DNA of 64,000 nt from Sialis fuliginosa (taxonomy: Eukaryota; Arthropoda; Insecta; Megaloptera; Sialidae): positions 11,937,001-12,001,000 of the forward strand of contig OY540813.1 of assembly GCA_961205875.1 (NCBI GenBank), in the 5' to 3' direction. This document shows positions 21,966 to 32,960 of the stretch, in pieces (positions within the stretch are counted from its first letter, which is position 1; each line of letters opens with the position of its first letter). The translations under genes and the position numbers were made by a program. The notes under the pieces were generated by a model that was not told the origin of the DNA, did no database searches, and worked only from the letters and a program-made list of their open reading frames with translations.

Positions 21966-23309
21966 AGTTGCCAGCTTGAAGATAAAATATTACGTGTGTA
22001 AAATACAGTTAAGAACCACTGTTTTAGTCCGAAAGCACATCTTTTGAAATCATTATGTCGAAAAGAATTTGTAATACTCGAAACAATAAATTCTCTTGAA
22101 CGAGAACACAGAGAAAAAATATTGTAATAAAAATTGAAACATTTCTTTTCATTTACAGCTCATGCAAACGGTCGATTTAAAAAGTTTCTGATAAAGAAAA
22201 CGGAATTGAGCGTATTTAATTAAAGTTGTTTTTATAAATTAAAGGGGGAAACGGCTTTCACAAATCGAGAAGAAAAAATCTCAATCGGATATTGGAAAAT
22301 TCAATGAAGCATTTATATTTCAATTTCGTGTATTGGAAAACCTTTCACGTAGCGCTATACACAAATGAAGTGTGAACCTTTGAGTCGCTCTTTTATCGTT
22401 ATTATATATTGTTGTTAATATTTATATCGGTATTCCTATATGCATATATCGATGGAGTATATAACTTCTATTTATATCTCACAATAAACTATTTAGGGTA
22501 AGTAAATCAAAAATGATTGAAATGTAGATAAATATCAAAATTAAAGTTGTTTATGTTTTATGATTAATATAATTTCATTATACCAACCTATTTAATACAT
22601 TAATAAATTCTGCTAAAGTATGTATACATATAAAGTGAAATTCAGTTTATAATCTTAGTCGATTGAGAGCGGATATTAATATTGATGAACAATTAATTTG
22701 TTATCAACTAATGCGATAAATCCAAGATTTAAAATCTGTATTTCACACACATGCATACGTCCATACAGGGCTGTTCTAAGATATTAAGCGCCCCAAAATA
22801 AACGGGATGAGGGGTATGGGGTGACCGGTAAAATTTTACAAAAGTTTCAGAACTAAATAATGTCAATTATTACCAATAAACAAATAAAAATATGCTGTAA
22901 AAGGCAAACTTTATCTACATTAAGTATTTATGACGACGGAATCATATATTTCGATAAGAATTAATGTATTACAGGTCATAAGTCCACGTAAACATAACCT
23001 AAAAATGTTTAATTTTCTTTGTAACATAAAAGCAGTCATTATGGCTTAAATATAAAAGTTAGATATATGGTGTCGCGGAATTAGTTTAATTTTTTTAATT
23101 AACAATGCGGCAGTGTTATGGTTTATGGTCAAATAATACACTTAAATTTACAATTGAAACAGTATTATTTTATTTTTGTATCTATATTATTTTGTGAAGG
23201 TAGCATTTATATTTTCAGAAACATTTAACTTCTATTATGATTGTTGCTAACCTATTTATTTATTTTTGATTTTTATACAAATTCTAGGACGGGACCTGGT
23301 GTTCCCTGG
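21966..23309. other. Non-coding DNA; block at 22140-22400 not repeat-like
   Basis: 22140-22400 matches no repeat in the window and is less AT-biased. An acceptor-like TTTCATTTACAG ends at 22158, followed by 21 codons open in phase 1, with no donor before the stop. At about 22766 CAGGGCTGTTCTAAG resembles a hAT terminus without a partner. Confidence 0.3.
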
Positions 23310-23521
23310 GAGTTTTAAAATATAATTTTACACGATTTTATCAATAACTACTGAACGAATTTTATTCTGGTTTTTACTATTGGATAGGTAAAGTTAAAGT
23401 GTAAATCGAAAAAAAAAAACAATTCGCAGTGTTGTGGGTATGTTGGGTGAGCATGTCGGGTGGACATGATTACTTTATGTTCAATTGAATTAATATTCCC
23501 GGGTAACACACAATGCGCTAG
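23310..23521 (+). mobile_element. Helitron-like 3' part ending GCGCTAG
   Basis: Shares CAATAACTACTGAACG, AACAATTCGC and GACATGATTACTTTATGTT (with small differences) with the Helitron at 46479-47138. It ends with a TTCCCGGGTAA palindrome followed by CAATGCGCTAG and T: hairpin, CTAG, T, the order of a Helitron 3' terminus. The 5' part is missing. Confidence 0.65.
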
Positions 23522-24599
23522 TATAAAATATGCCTATGTAAATTAACCTTGTATTTTGCAAAAATTTTGTTACTTATTACGAACAAAGCAATACATCATA
23601 ATCATGGGAATTTTCTTACTCGAAATACAAAACATGTCTGATAATTCTGTAAAGAAAATCAAAACAAAAAATTCTGATCCCCTCTGTAACATTACCTACA
23701 TACTAAATAGGACTACGCGAAAGTATAGCATGTTTCTGCGTGGGGAAAAGTCTAAAGATAAAGAGAGAAATACTATAACAATGCGTACAAGAGTATATGC
23801 CTGTTTGTGTGTGAGTGTATTGTCTTTAGACGGAAGGTCTGATATACTCTGGCGGCGCGGAGAGGAATTTCAATTTTCCCGTGACTGGAATCCTAGTATC
23901 GCGTTCGAGAAATAAGATATCAATAGCTGCTCGTTTAGAGGTGTCGGCATTTGGTATATTTTATAAATAATATGCATGTGCATATATCTATATTCTATAC
24001 ACTTGCACATACCGGGTGTCTCGTCAGATATGCATCACTTGTAAATGTCTGTATGGCATTTAGTTTGATCAATATTAACTGCCAGAAACTCACAATCAGC
24101 TTCAACTGGCATTCACGTATATATGTACATATAATACAAATAGCATGGCTTGGCCATAAATGCACATAAAATGTATAAGGTTGTCAACTTTGTCAATTTT
24201 AGTAATAATAGTGATTATTTAAGTACATTAATTTGAAAACATAATAAATAAATGACATAATACCACTTAATAATTTTATTTTTCTTACAGTGATCCGTCA
24301 CAAAGAACAAATAAATACAAAAATTGAAAAAAGTATGCATACCAAATTGTATCTTGATTAAAAATGTTATGTAATGAAACAGAACTCAAGATAAATAATC
24401 AATCATTGTAATTTGCAAAAAAAGTCACACTTTTGAATAAAATAATTTAAAAAGACAACAGATTATTATATGTGGCGCTTTTCGGTGGATATTTTTTTAA
24501 CTATCAGAGTAACTAAATATTTCACGTCAATTTTTTTTCAGAAATATCGTTTTCTGTTTAAGAAAACTGAAAAATTTCTTACTTCTAGTTATCTCATTT
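23522..24599. other. Non-repeat DNA incl. long chance ORF
   Basis: The 119-codon plus-strand frame at 23556-23915 is the longest in the window. Its product shows no domain, transmembrane pattern or splice context, and the first part is AT-driven. The block at 23800-24170 is less AT-biased and not repeated (TGGCGGCGCGGAGAGG, TATCGCGTTCGAGAAA), so it may be regulatory. An acceptor-like TTTTTCTTACAG ends at 24290 but is followed by only 22 open codons. Confidence 0.3.
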
Positions 24600-24830
24600 G
24601 GCTGAGTTTTAATAGTTCTATTCTGATAAAAGATTATGTGAATTTAAAAGGATTTCTGTTAATTTATTACGTTTTGCGACCTGTAACATGTTGCCGTCAC
24701 TTAAAAATTTAAATTTCTTGACATATTAAACTTTGCTTATATTTTTATAAGAGAAAATTAAAACCAATCGATATTAAACTAACAATAAGTAATGATCTCT
24801 TTCAGAAAATTTAAAATATAATGCTAATTT
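24600..24830. repeat. Dispersed repeat, direct copy of 45450-45725
   Basis: TTTGGCTGAGTTTTAATAG, TTATTACGTTTTGCGACC, ATGTTGCCGTC and AACCAATCGATATTAAA match in order. In both copies one frame reads IYYVLR followed by CCR, but most base changes between copies alter the amino acid, so there is no sign of protein-level constraint. The open frame at 24470-24712 belongs here. Confidence 0.75.
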
Positions 24831-24915
24831 TATGAATATACCTACATACGCAAAAAAATGTAATAAAAAAAAATAATAATTAGTAATTAAGAATGTAGGT
24901 AATGTACAAAAACTA

Positions 24916-25726
24916 CAGTCTGTTTGATAAGAACGTGTACGGCTTTTAAAACTGTTAGAGGGTAGATTCGAAAGCGAAAAGATAGCGGAACCCTTCCTCC
25001 AAGATGCTTTATATAGAAAACCGTGGACACAGACAAACGTACTTCACCATGAGCGCCGCGTACGCATCACATTACGAAGCCGTGTTCCTATATTTGCATC
25101 CGAAATACCGAAAATGTCGTTCGTAGCCGCGGTCTAAACATAAAAAACTCGAAGAAATTTGTAAATAAGTGGGTGAAATGTTATTCCGACGTAAAAAAAC
25201 GTCGATGACCTGTTAGATCCTTGCTATGTGCAAAAAAACGACGAAAAAGAAGGACAGAATGATTTTACGGGTGTTTGCGTGGCGGGCAGGCCGTTTTGTG
25301 TAAAAAGGGTCTAAATGTGTCGTATGACTTGATAAAAAGGCGTTTACTGGCTCATAGAGTGAAATATCGAAGCACAGTGAAGAAATCGTTACTATCCAAA
25401 AAAACATCGAAAAAAGATTTACTTGGACGAAAATAAATTCAGATCGCGATTGGGACAACGTATTTTTTCCGGACAAAGTTTCTTTTTGGGTACGTTCTTC
25501 CATCATTCATACCTAGTCTACCCACACTTAAAGACTAATCCAGCGGACTGTGAAACATTCGGTGAAGGTGTCACCAGATTATGACATGAAATTAATGGAA
25601 AATATGCCTCGGAAATGCCAGGACAACTTATTAATACTAAAGCATCTTGGGTAAGTGTCCCGCTAAAATCTACCCTCTAACGGTTTCCAGGAAAAAATTG
25701 CCGTGACGCTCGTATTAAACATACTG
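24916..25726 (+). pseudogene. Decayed Tc1-like transposon with transposase relic
   Basis: TA flanks both sides. The left end is CAGTCTGTTTGATAAGAACG and the right end, reversed, CAGTATGTTTAATACGAGCG. Similarity between the ends continues through GTTAGAGGGTAGATT. A start-like ATG at 25048 opens MSAAYASHYEAVFLYLH. After a frameshift come KKFVNKWVKCYSDVKNVDDL (second helix-turn-helix region), then KRRLLAHRVKYRSTVKK, then FTWTKINSDRDWDNV and FFPDK, matching the W..V.F.DE block of Tc1 transposases that bears the second catalytic aspartate. At 811 bp it is about half the usual Tc1 length. It lacks the final catalytic part and has several stops and frameshifts, so it is non-functional. The minus open frame at 25213-25506 is a shadow. 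Confidence 0.85.
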
Positions 25727-26744
25727 TAGAAAAGTCAAATATGATTTTTATTCCCTGACAAGTAATGTTTAGTAATTTATGAAAATATTTCATAAAACTA
25801 AGAGTGCATGAAGCAAAAATATGTAGTTTTAAAAAAGCACTTAATGAAAGTTATGAGAGAAATTTTATTTTTTTATTTTTTAAATGAAGGTATATTTTCA
25901 TTGTTGTCAGCTAGACTGTCCTTTTCTGTTCGTTTTTTTTTTTTGTTTGACCGAAGTAAAACTTAGCAATATTGTAAATGTTAGATGTCTTGATAGAGAG
26001 TACGCTATGTACACAATTACATGAGTAATAAAACAACTATCCCGCTTCTTGTCCCTTAGACGGAATTGGTATATACATACGTATGACTCTTTTTGACAAT
26101 CAATTAGTAAGGCAAGACGAGTAATAAGGGAAATGCTTTAGTGAATTACAGCATCTATATATATTTAAGATATTTGTTTTAAATTCATGCTTAATTGTAA
26201 ATATATGTTTTCTTCAATAGTTGACAACAATGTAGATAATACCTATTTTTTTTATATATTCAACCGTAACGATTGGTTCTGCTGAAAATAAAATATACTC
26301 GATGAATATTTAGCGATGAAAATTCCATATCATGTACTTGCAGCATTTCTCTAGTCAGCTTTTTTCCAGCTGTTCCGCTGCTTTTTTATCATATCCACAT
26401 CGTCAAAAGTGTTACTGCTTCTATTTATTTACTTTTTGAGTAATGAAAAGGTCACATTCAGCAAACATCGTGTGAATAATATATCTTTTAAAGTAAGATT
26501 CTCATTGCAACAGATTGAAGTTTGTATATATGTACAATAAAAGCGACTTCAGTGCCAGTAAAATGTTCATTAGTGTTTCAGCTTCTGTTTGATATGTTAA
26601 AATAATCCGTCTGTATAATGTAAGCTGAAATTTAATCATTCTGAGCGAATGTATTTCAGTATTTGGCTTCTAGGATTATGTATAATATGCGTGTATGTAT
26701 TAGATATCTACACTGAAAAAAATGTTAAATTTAACAAAAATTAA
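25727..26744. other. AT-rich DNA, nothing assigned
   Basis: No exon, RNA or element ends recognised. Confidence 0.4.
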
Positions 26745-27130
26745 GGGAACAAATTAAACGCGCACTATTTTAAATGAAATTTGAAATAGTGAAGAGCATT
26801 AAATAAACTATTTTAACACTTAATAAACTATTATAGCATTTGTCAACAATATTGATCAGTATTTTTGTAGCGCAAGAAAATACTTTTAGTTCATTAAAGA
26901 AATAAAATGACACATGAGTATTAGGTTAATTGTCCTCGGTTAGGGCAATCTATTGGGACGAAATCGAGTAGATTAGTTTTGGGTTGGTTAGTTTTTCTTA
27001 GGTTAAGTTAGGTTAGGTCTATTCTAACACATCAACACGTGATATTTAATAGTTGTGATGTCGGTAATGGCATATTCTTCAGGTTTTCCTTATTTTACTG
27101 AGGGGGGGGGATAATGGAACATCCTCCCCC
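26745..27130. repeat. Dispersed repeat, inverted copy of 35945-36130, interrupted
   Basis: GAACAAATTAAACGCGC, ATAGTGAAGAGCATTAAA, ACTTAATAAACTATTA and the G-run before AATGGAACATCC match the reverse of 35945-36130. The present copy holds about 235 bp of extra sequence (roughly 26850-27085), including GTTAGGTTAGG. The element class is unknown. Confidence 0.7.
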
Positions 27131-27721
27131 CAATTTTGACTGATTTATACATACATAAAAATAATACATGATAATGGCAATGGTAATAATAATTATTTAT
27201 TTAGATATTAAACAATAATGATATACAAAACGTTACATAGATAAATCAAAATATAAATAAATAAATACAGTGCAGTATCATTTATTACTAAATTATATTT
27301 AATTGTATTCATTTCATTGATATCATATATAAACTTTCTGAGATATAAACTAGTTAGCAGATAGTAAAAGAACTATTTAAAGCTTTCAAGAGATGGCAGA
27401 CTACTTCGATTACATAGAAAAAATGGACTCTTATTACTTTTATCCTAGCATTATATTTAACTCGCTCCACTTTAGATTTATCTAACAATCTTTGATTGTT
27501 TAAAGAACATTTTTTATTTGTTGAAATTTAATCAAATATTGGTTTGTAACAACCTTATAAATATAATAGTTTTGAAAAGAGAGTTGATTAACTCTCGTTA
27601 TGAATGTGTATTTTCGATCAATATTAAGACTGTCTGTTACTGAAAAGTAGTTGCAAAATATCTTAGCACATTTTAAACAAAAACAATATTTGATTCACAT
27701 GAAATAATATTTGACTTGTTT
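27131..27721. other. AT-rich DNA, nothing assigned
   Basis: No feature recognised. Confidence 0.4.
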
Positions 27722-28084
27722 TTTATTAACTTCCCAACATTAAATGTTATTGTAATCGGTCCGAAAATCGAAATAAAAAATGTCAACATATGTTTATGTT
27801 TCAGGGTCACTATAGTATATTTACACTATTTCCAGAAAGATGTGTGTGTACTGTGTACCATATGTACGTACGTACGTGTCATTTTTTCCTACACGAAATC
27901 TCGCTAATAAAAAATGCTACTGACTTTTTTGGGATGCCAATCGAAGTGACTTAACGTGAATATGATCTGAAAGAAATTTAATCGAATTTGGTTCAGCCGT
28001 TTTTTTGTTAGTACAAAAAGACTGCATAAAGTAGATTTCAGAATTTATTCAAAAATATTTATCAGATCTAATTTTTTTTTTAAA

Positions 28085-28265
28085 TAGTTCTGACACGTAT
28101 TAAGTAATATTTTAGGCGCCTTCTGTTAAAATAACATATTCATATAAACTATGTATATGGAAACCTTGGATATAATTTAACCAATAAAAAAATAGTCTAA
28201 ATGTGTATTAAGTGATATTTTATGCCCCTACTGTTGAAATATCATATTCACATAAACTATATAGA
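28085..28265. repeat. Two direct copies of a ~65-bp segment
   Basis: GTATTAAGTAATATTTTAGG recurs as GTATTAAGTGATATTTTATG about 115 bp later, each followed by CTGTT.AAATA.CATATTCA and ATAAACTAT. Related text appears near 43010. Confidence 0.65.
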
Positions 28266-28984
28266 AACAATAAATAGTCAGTATTTAAGTATTGATAATG
28301 TACCATGTTGGGAAGTTGGTTGTGTAGACCTCAAGGGTCGCACTCCACAGCTTGTTTATTAGATATTTTCTAGAAGATTTGGTCAATTAAACCAAATTGC
28401 GGTTTATCCATATGTAACCAAATATATTGCTTGAAAACTATGATAGGTAAATCTAACATAATATTTTTTCCAGTGTATAGGAGCTGCGCCTCGGTTTGTA
28501 TGGACTAAAACCTATTGATGATCCTCGGAACCGGACAGGGCTTATATTAATAAATATGGATATTGTTGAGTATTATTAGGTCATATTGAAATCGTTCAGA
28601 TGATTGATTTTTAAATTATATGCTTTTGAATTCACGCTTTATTTTTTAACCACGCACGCACATTTCTTATTACATAAATTCGTTTGTGGGCGTTCTAAGG
28701 AAAGCGTGTCAGGTGTTTCTTTTTATATTAATACATATATAATGTAACATTTTCTTCGATTGATTCAATTTGTATCACATAAATGTTACAAGAAATATAA
28801 ATGTATTACAAAAAATGAAAAATACTATATATACTAGGTACTATTCAAATCCAATAACATAGTCTCTAAAAATATTCATTTCTCGCTTTTTTATGAAGTT
28901 AATCTTTTTTGCTTCTGAACTACTTAAACGAAGATAAATATTTAAAAGTAACAGTATTTTATGATTCAAATAGTCTTAAGCGCT

Positions 28985-29255
28985 GGCACTTAACAAAGTG
29001 ACCGTTACTGTATCATTTCCATAAAATCCAAATGAAAAGGATTCTAGCGCTCGACGAACTCCGTTTTTTCTTAAATGCTAGTCTGATTGAATTCAATAAT
29101 ACAGATTTTCGAGATCACGACGGTCGTCGTTCTTACACACCAGCAAAGCGTTTTTTTAAACGCTCGCCATGCCGTTTCGACGGAGCTAATATGCCACACG
29201 TATTAAATCACATATACCAGATTTTCAAGGTCGATACAGTGACGGTTCAGATTAT
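28985..29255. repeat. Segment with weak inverted ends
   Basis: GTGACCGTTACTGTATC at the left is complemented by GATACAGTGACGGTTC at the right. The enclosed 75-codon plus frame (29032-29259) extends into the right repeat and shows no domain, so a small MITE is more likely than a gene. Confidence 0.4.
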
Positions 29256-29556
29256 TTAAATTTTAATGTCGACAAAAATGTGAATTTTTTATCGTATTAA
29301 CAGGTAAAGTATTTTTTTATATTCTCTTCCGTTATGTGGACCTCAAAGGTTACCCACAAACTCCAAAGAAGTCAATAGCATTTTTTATTTGCAAGATTTC
29401 GTGCACGTAAAAAATGACACGCACGTACACACACACATTTTTCTGAAAATAGTGTCAATATACTATAGTTACCTTGAAACATAAAAATATTAAAAAAATT
29501 TTGATTTTGATTTTCGGACCGATTACAATAAAATTGGGAAGTTAATAACATTATAA

Positions 29557-29941
29557 TAATTAACTTTTAACTCTTTTTATTGGTGGTATCTACGCCACTG
29601 TTGGATACATAACTTTTACAAGCAGCAGAATTTCTTTCGTGTTCTGACATCATCTGCATTCGCATCGTGATCGACTCTTATTTGAATTTACGCGTCGTTT
29701 CCTCACAAACGGACCCCCTCCACTAGAAATGGACAGTAGTTACGCACACATGACCGGACGCAATATTATTTTCCCTTCAAGCGTACGATATTCACAAATG
29801 AAAAATTTTCGAACAACGTCTTCCTTTCAAATATTTACCGAGGGTACTTAAAGTTTTGCAGATATTATAAATTATACATACATATCTACTGCCTGTGTCA
29901 CTCAATTGCCAAAGTGATCAAATCAAAATTTAATTTTCTTG
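29557..29941. other. Non-repeat block, somewhat CpG-rich
   Basis: 29640-29790 has CpG-bearing text (TTCGCATCGTGATCGAC, TTACGCGTCGTTTCC) not repeated elsewhere. A regulatory role is possible but undemonstrated. Confidence 0.25.
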
Positions 29942-30284
29942 TAGTGACAGACCAAAACCGATTTTTGAACCGTCACCGAAACTAAAATCTAATTTCGGTT
30001 GTCATCTCAGTTTCGGCCGAAATCGAAATTGAAACCGAATCTTTTTAAAGTAATTTTGAGACAAGTTTACTTATGTTTTTGCTCATTTTTGGTTAGGGAA
30101 AATAATATAAATAAGTATAGGAAAAACGAACTCCGTTTAAAACTTTGCCATTTATAGCTTAAAATAAAAATAAAAATAACTACATATAAATTATGAATCA
30201 TACGAAAGGAACTGAACGGTTGAAATTGAAATCTGAATATTTTAGGCCGAAACCAGCCGAAACCGAAACTTCGGTCGGTCACTA
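29942..30284. mobile_element. hAT-like MITE, TAGTGAC ends, 343 bp
   Basis: Starts TAGTGACAGACC; the right end, reversed, starts TAGTGACCGACCGAAG. GAAACCGAA-type motifs repeat inside both ends, as in the hAT MITE at 18270. The expected 8-bp duplication is not preserved, so the hAT assignment rests on the ends. The minus frame at 30067-30327 is a shadow. Confidence 0.55.
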
Positions 30285-30332
30285 CACGTTTCCTTATACT
30301 TGGTTCAATACTTTTCCAGAAAATCATTTATT

Positions 30333-30500
30333 CCATAAATGAGAAAGTGTCTGTTTATTTGTCTGTATGTTTGTTACCTTTTCACGGCTAAACCGCTGAA
30401 CCGATCTTAATGAAATTTGGCAGAGAAATAGCTTGCATCCTGAGGTAGGATATAGGTTACTTTGTATCCTGAAAATTTATTAGATAAAAAATGGGAATGT
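30333..30500 (+). repeat. Helitron-like fragment (no 3' CTAG)
   Basis: TTTGTTACCTTTTCACGGC, 'taaaccgctgaaccgatctt' and ATTAGATAAAAAATG parallel 1076-1236. The terminal CTAG is not present. Confidence 0.5.
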
Positions 30501-31228
30501 GACATTTGTAAGCGCGACCTGTTTTATTGACTATCATAATAGAAATCTGTATTATTTAATCTTCTTATTCTTCTTCATGGGTTTTTATGTCTGACAGCTC
30601 ATACCTAACATCTCGATTTTTTTTTAAATAAAACGAACGAGTTTTGGAACTCACAGCCTTATTTGTAAAATGGTGTTTGCTCTCTCCAAGGACAAAAAAA
30701 AACTGTGTTTGGTAAGTGGACTTATTGTTAATAATTAAATGAGATACAATTTACCTCAGCAAGAGTGCTATCTTTTTCATTAAACATTCAGATGAAAAGT
30801 TCTATGAAAAATGTTCAGGGTTTGATCATGAGAAAAAAAGTTAAGAAGCATTGATACATACGGTTTACATGTCAACAGTAAATAATCATTTAGCGGCTAC
30901 ACGCAATATCGTGCAGCACAGCGACGTCTACAGGGCGCCGTAACCCCCTTCCTCCCTCAAACATAGACAGGGCTTCAGCCAGGGCCGTGCGGTTAACGTC
31001 CTACGATGCAATATTAATGTGCTTTAGATTGGAATCGTATAGTGTATTCGATGCACGCAAATTATATAGAGTACTACATGCAGTCAGGAAATTGTTAAAG
31101 TTCAAATAGGTATTCTTTAAGACAGTGGTATAAAAAATGTGTACTATTTCTAAAATATTTAATTAACTCTTGAAATTTATTTTTCGTGGGATATTCTCTA
31201 AATACAAGAATTAATACACGCTGAATAG
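30501..31228. other. Unassigned DNA
   Basis: An exon-like stretch at 30655-30709 lies between CACAG and GTAAGTGG, is open in phase 1 and was not accepted as an exon. The text at 30900-31020 is richer in GC, without recognisable ends. Confidence 0.3.
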
Positions 31229-31641
31229 GTACTATGGGCTTCAGATGTCGTCATCCACCGTAAAGGTCAGAATCGCTTACAACATATTCGAAAATATTAA
31301 GACAAACAACATCGGTTTTCTTTTTCTAAGGCGAAGCTTGTATAGTTATATCATTTTAAATAAAAACACAAATATACGCCCATTTCATTAATTAATGTTA
31401 TATCAAGTTTAACACAGTTAAATACTAAAATTCGGAATATCAAATATTTATTGCCATATTTACTTATTACATAATATTTTAATCGCACAAATATATATGA
31501 GTACTATAAACGAAGAGTACTTCTTGATCGAGCAAATGAGTCTCGAAATATCTGTCTTTGTTTGGTACATGGAGAAATGATTTAAATATTATAATAATTA
31601 AATGGGAGGAGCCTACTAAGTTTGTGATAAGCGAATTTCAA
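31229..31641. repeat. Dispersed repeat, direct copy of 20428-20848
   Basis: Same order of landmarks as the first copy, from GTACTATGGGCTTCAGATGT to TTTGTGATAAGCGAATTT. A few short insertions separate the two. Confidence 0.85.
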
Positions 31642-31739
31642 CATCGATTAATTTATTATTTTTATAAATTTCCTCTCGTAATTGTTACAATTATTCTACC
31701 TGTATTTCTTCCCACTGCATCAGCTTTAGATTTTCTTTA

Positions 31740-31900
31740 GTTCCACTATTCCTTGGCCACGATTTACTATTATCGTCACTGCTTATTCCTTATATTACCT
31801 AACGTAACAAAATATATCCTAGAACCTGGCCAGAGAACATACCTATGAATTAAAAAAAACATGTAAATCGGATAAGTGGTTCTCAGTTAAGAATGAGTTA
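31740..31900 (-). repeat. Inverted copy of the repeat at 21165-21340
   Basis: ATTACCTAACGTAACAAAAT, TATATCCTAGAACCTGGCC and TGTAAATCGGATAAGTGG are the reverse of the other copy. It is likely part of a decayed Helitron-type element. Confidence 0.6.
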
Positions 31901-32393
31901 CGCAAATAAATGACCAGGTTTGACTAACCCTGTTATAAATTTCACTAGTTTATAGATTGTTGAAATGACATCCAATTTCAAATAAACGTGTAATATAACG
32001 GATGCTTACGTAGTTACACATATATACATAAACAAGACAGTCTGTTAAGGAAAAAGACAATTTTATGATAATATATCAGTCTGGTTACAGAATCTCGTGC
32101 GTTGTTACACCATTTGTCATCACCACACGCGAAAACCAGATTAAATATTTAGTGAGCATTCTCTTTAACTTCTTCTACATTCTTCAACTGCTTAACTCAG
32201 AATTTTGTCTCGAGAGAATTAAAAAAATGAAACGAAATAAAGCGCTATTTCATTGCAGATGTGAAGTTATTAGTAAAGCATATTTAAGTAAAACTTTGAC
32301 ATAAAAAATATAATTAAGTTTTATGTGGTTAGTTTATAACATTATTTACTCTTTGTTTTATAGTCGTGTCATATTTCTCATAGTGTTCAATTA
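31901..32393. other. AT-rich DNA, nothing assigned
   Basis: The open frame at 32065-32304 lacks a domain or splice context. Confidence 0.35.
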
Positions 32394-32397
32394 TTAA

Positions 32398-32820
32398 CCC
32401 TCCGTTGCCGCACGAACGTAAACCACTCGATTAAACACTATATTTGATTCGTTAATACTCACGATATCGCACTAAAACACTTATCTTGGGTTGCATAAAG
32501 CAAAATTAACCACGATTAGTTAATCGGTTGTTTTCAAACCATAATTAATGTTAATTCTTAACTTAATCTCAATTTTTAAATGAACAATTCACTAAATATG
32601 ATAATTCTTAACCTTACAAGAATACTTTAGAATCGACGTAATAATGGTTTGAAAACAACTGATTAACTAATCATGATTAATTTTGCTTTATGCAACCCAA
32701 GGTTAAACTAACTAACTAAGAATATACAAGGAAGTGTTTTTAACAGCTACTCAAAAGGGTGCGTGTGTAAATAGGTTTTAAAAGAGTAGTTTATCTATGT
32801 AATACGCGCCTAATGTAGGG
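32398..32820. mobile_element. piggyBac-like MITE (copy 1) carrying a nested MITE
   Basis: Flanked by TTAA at 32394-32397 and 32821-32824. It starts CCCTCCGTTGCCGCACG and ends GCGCCTAATGTAGGG. TTAA duplication with CCC...GGG ends is the piggyBac signature. The second copy (59126-59363) shares AACTCACGATATCGCAC (first bases differ slightly), ACTAACTAACTAAGAATATA and TTTTAAAAGAGTAGTTTA. No transposase. The extra length here comes from the insertion at 32484-32702. Confidence 0.8.
32484..32702. mobile_element. Harbinger-like MITE nested in the piggyBac-like MITE, TTA TSD
   Basis: The ends are CTTGGGTTGCATAAAGCAAA in both orientations, with long inverted similarity into the interior. TTA flanks both sides (32481-32483 and 32703-32705), as expected for PIF/Harbinger. 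The paralogous copy at 59126-59363 has AAAACACTTCAACTAACTAA uninterrupted at this point, so insertion came after the two piggyBac-like copies separated. Confidence 0.85.
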
Positions 32821-32839
32821 TTAATATTGTTATACTTGA

Positions 32840-32960
32840 TTATTAAAACTTAATATATACCTACAACTTAACCACAATAAAACAATGTCGCTCGACACGA
32901 GTATCGACTTCACAAGAAGTCCTCATCAAGAGCCTAATAGTTCCAAACTTTAGTTTTAGT
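32840..32960. repeat. Dispersed repeat related to 35215-35300
   Basis: TTAACCACAATAAAACAATG, then TCGACTTCACAAGAAGT. The other copy has TCGACTACACAAGAAGT in the same order. Confidence 0.65.

Larger units (their letters stand above)
27722..29548. mobile_element. Pair of ~210-bp inverted arms enclosing 1.4 kb
   Basis: Left arm 27722-27935 and right arm about 29335-29548 are reverse complements. TTTATTAACTTCCCAA opens the left arm and TTGGGAAGTTAATAAC closes the right; both carry TGTAATCGGTCCGAAAATC and AAAATGCTA.TGACTT text. A third partial copy with TTGGGAAGTTGG and GTAGACCTCAAGGG lies at 28309-28345. This may be one large foldback element or two opposed copies of a ~210-bp repeat. The frames at 27716-27907 and 29032-29259 are internal. 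Confidence 0.6.

Noticed and set aside
22159..22224. Acceptor-like TTTCATTTACAG followed by 21 codons open in the phase of the signal exon
   Set aside because: Would make only a short secreted peptide. There is no donor, polyadenylation signal or homology, and short open stretches like this occur by chance; kept only as a note.
23556..23915. 119-codon open frame, the longest in the window
   Set aside because: No domain, signal peptide or splice sites; AT-driven residues in the first half. Treated as chance in non-coding DNA.
24291..24360. Strong polypyrimidine acceptor TTTTTCTTACAG
   Set aside because: Only 22 open codons before a stop, and low-complexity residues.
30655..30709. Exon-like stretch between CACAG and GTAAGTGG, open in phase 1
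   Set aside because: Weak acceptor, A-run inside, Lys-rich low-complexity peptide. No way to confirm without transcripts.
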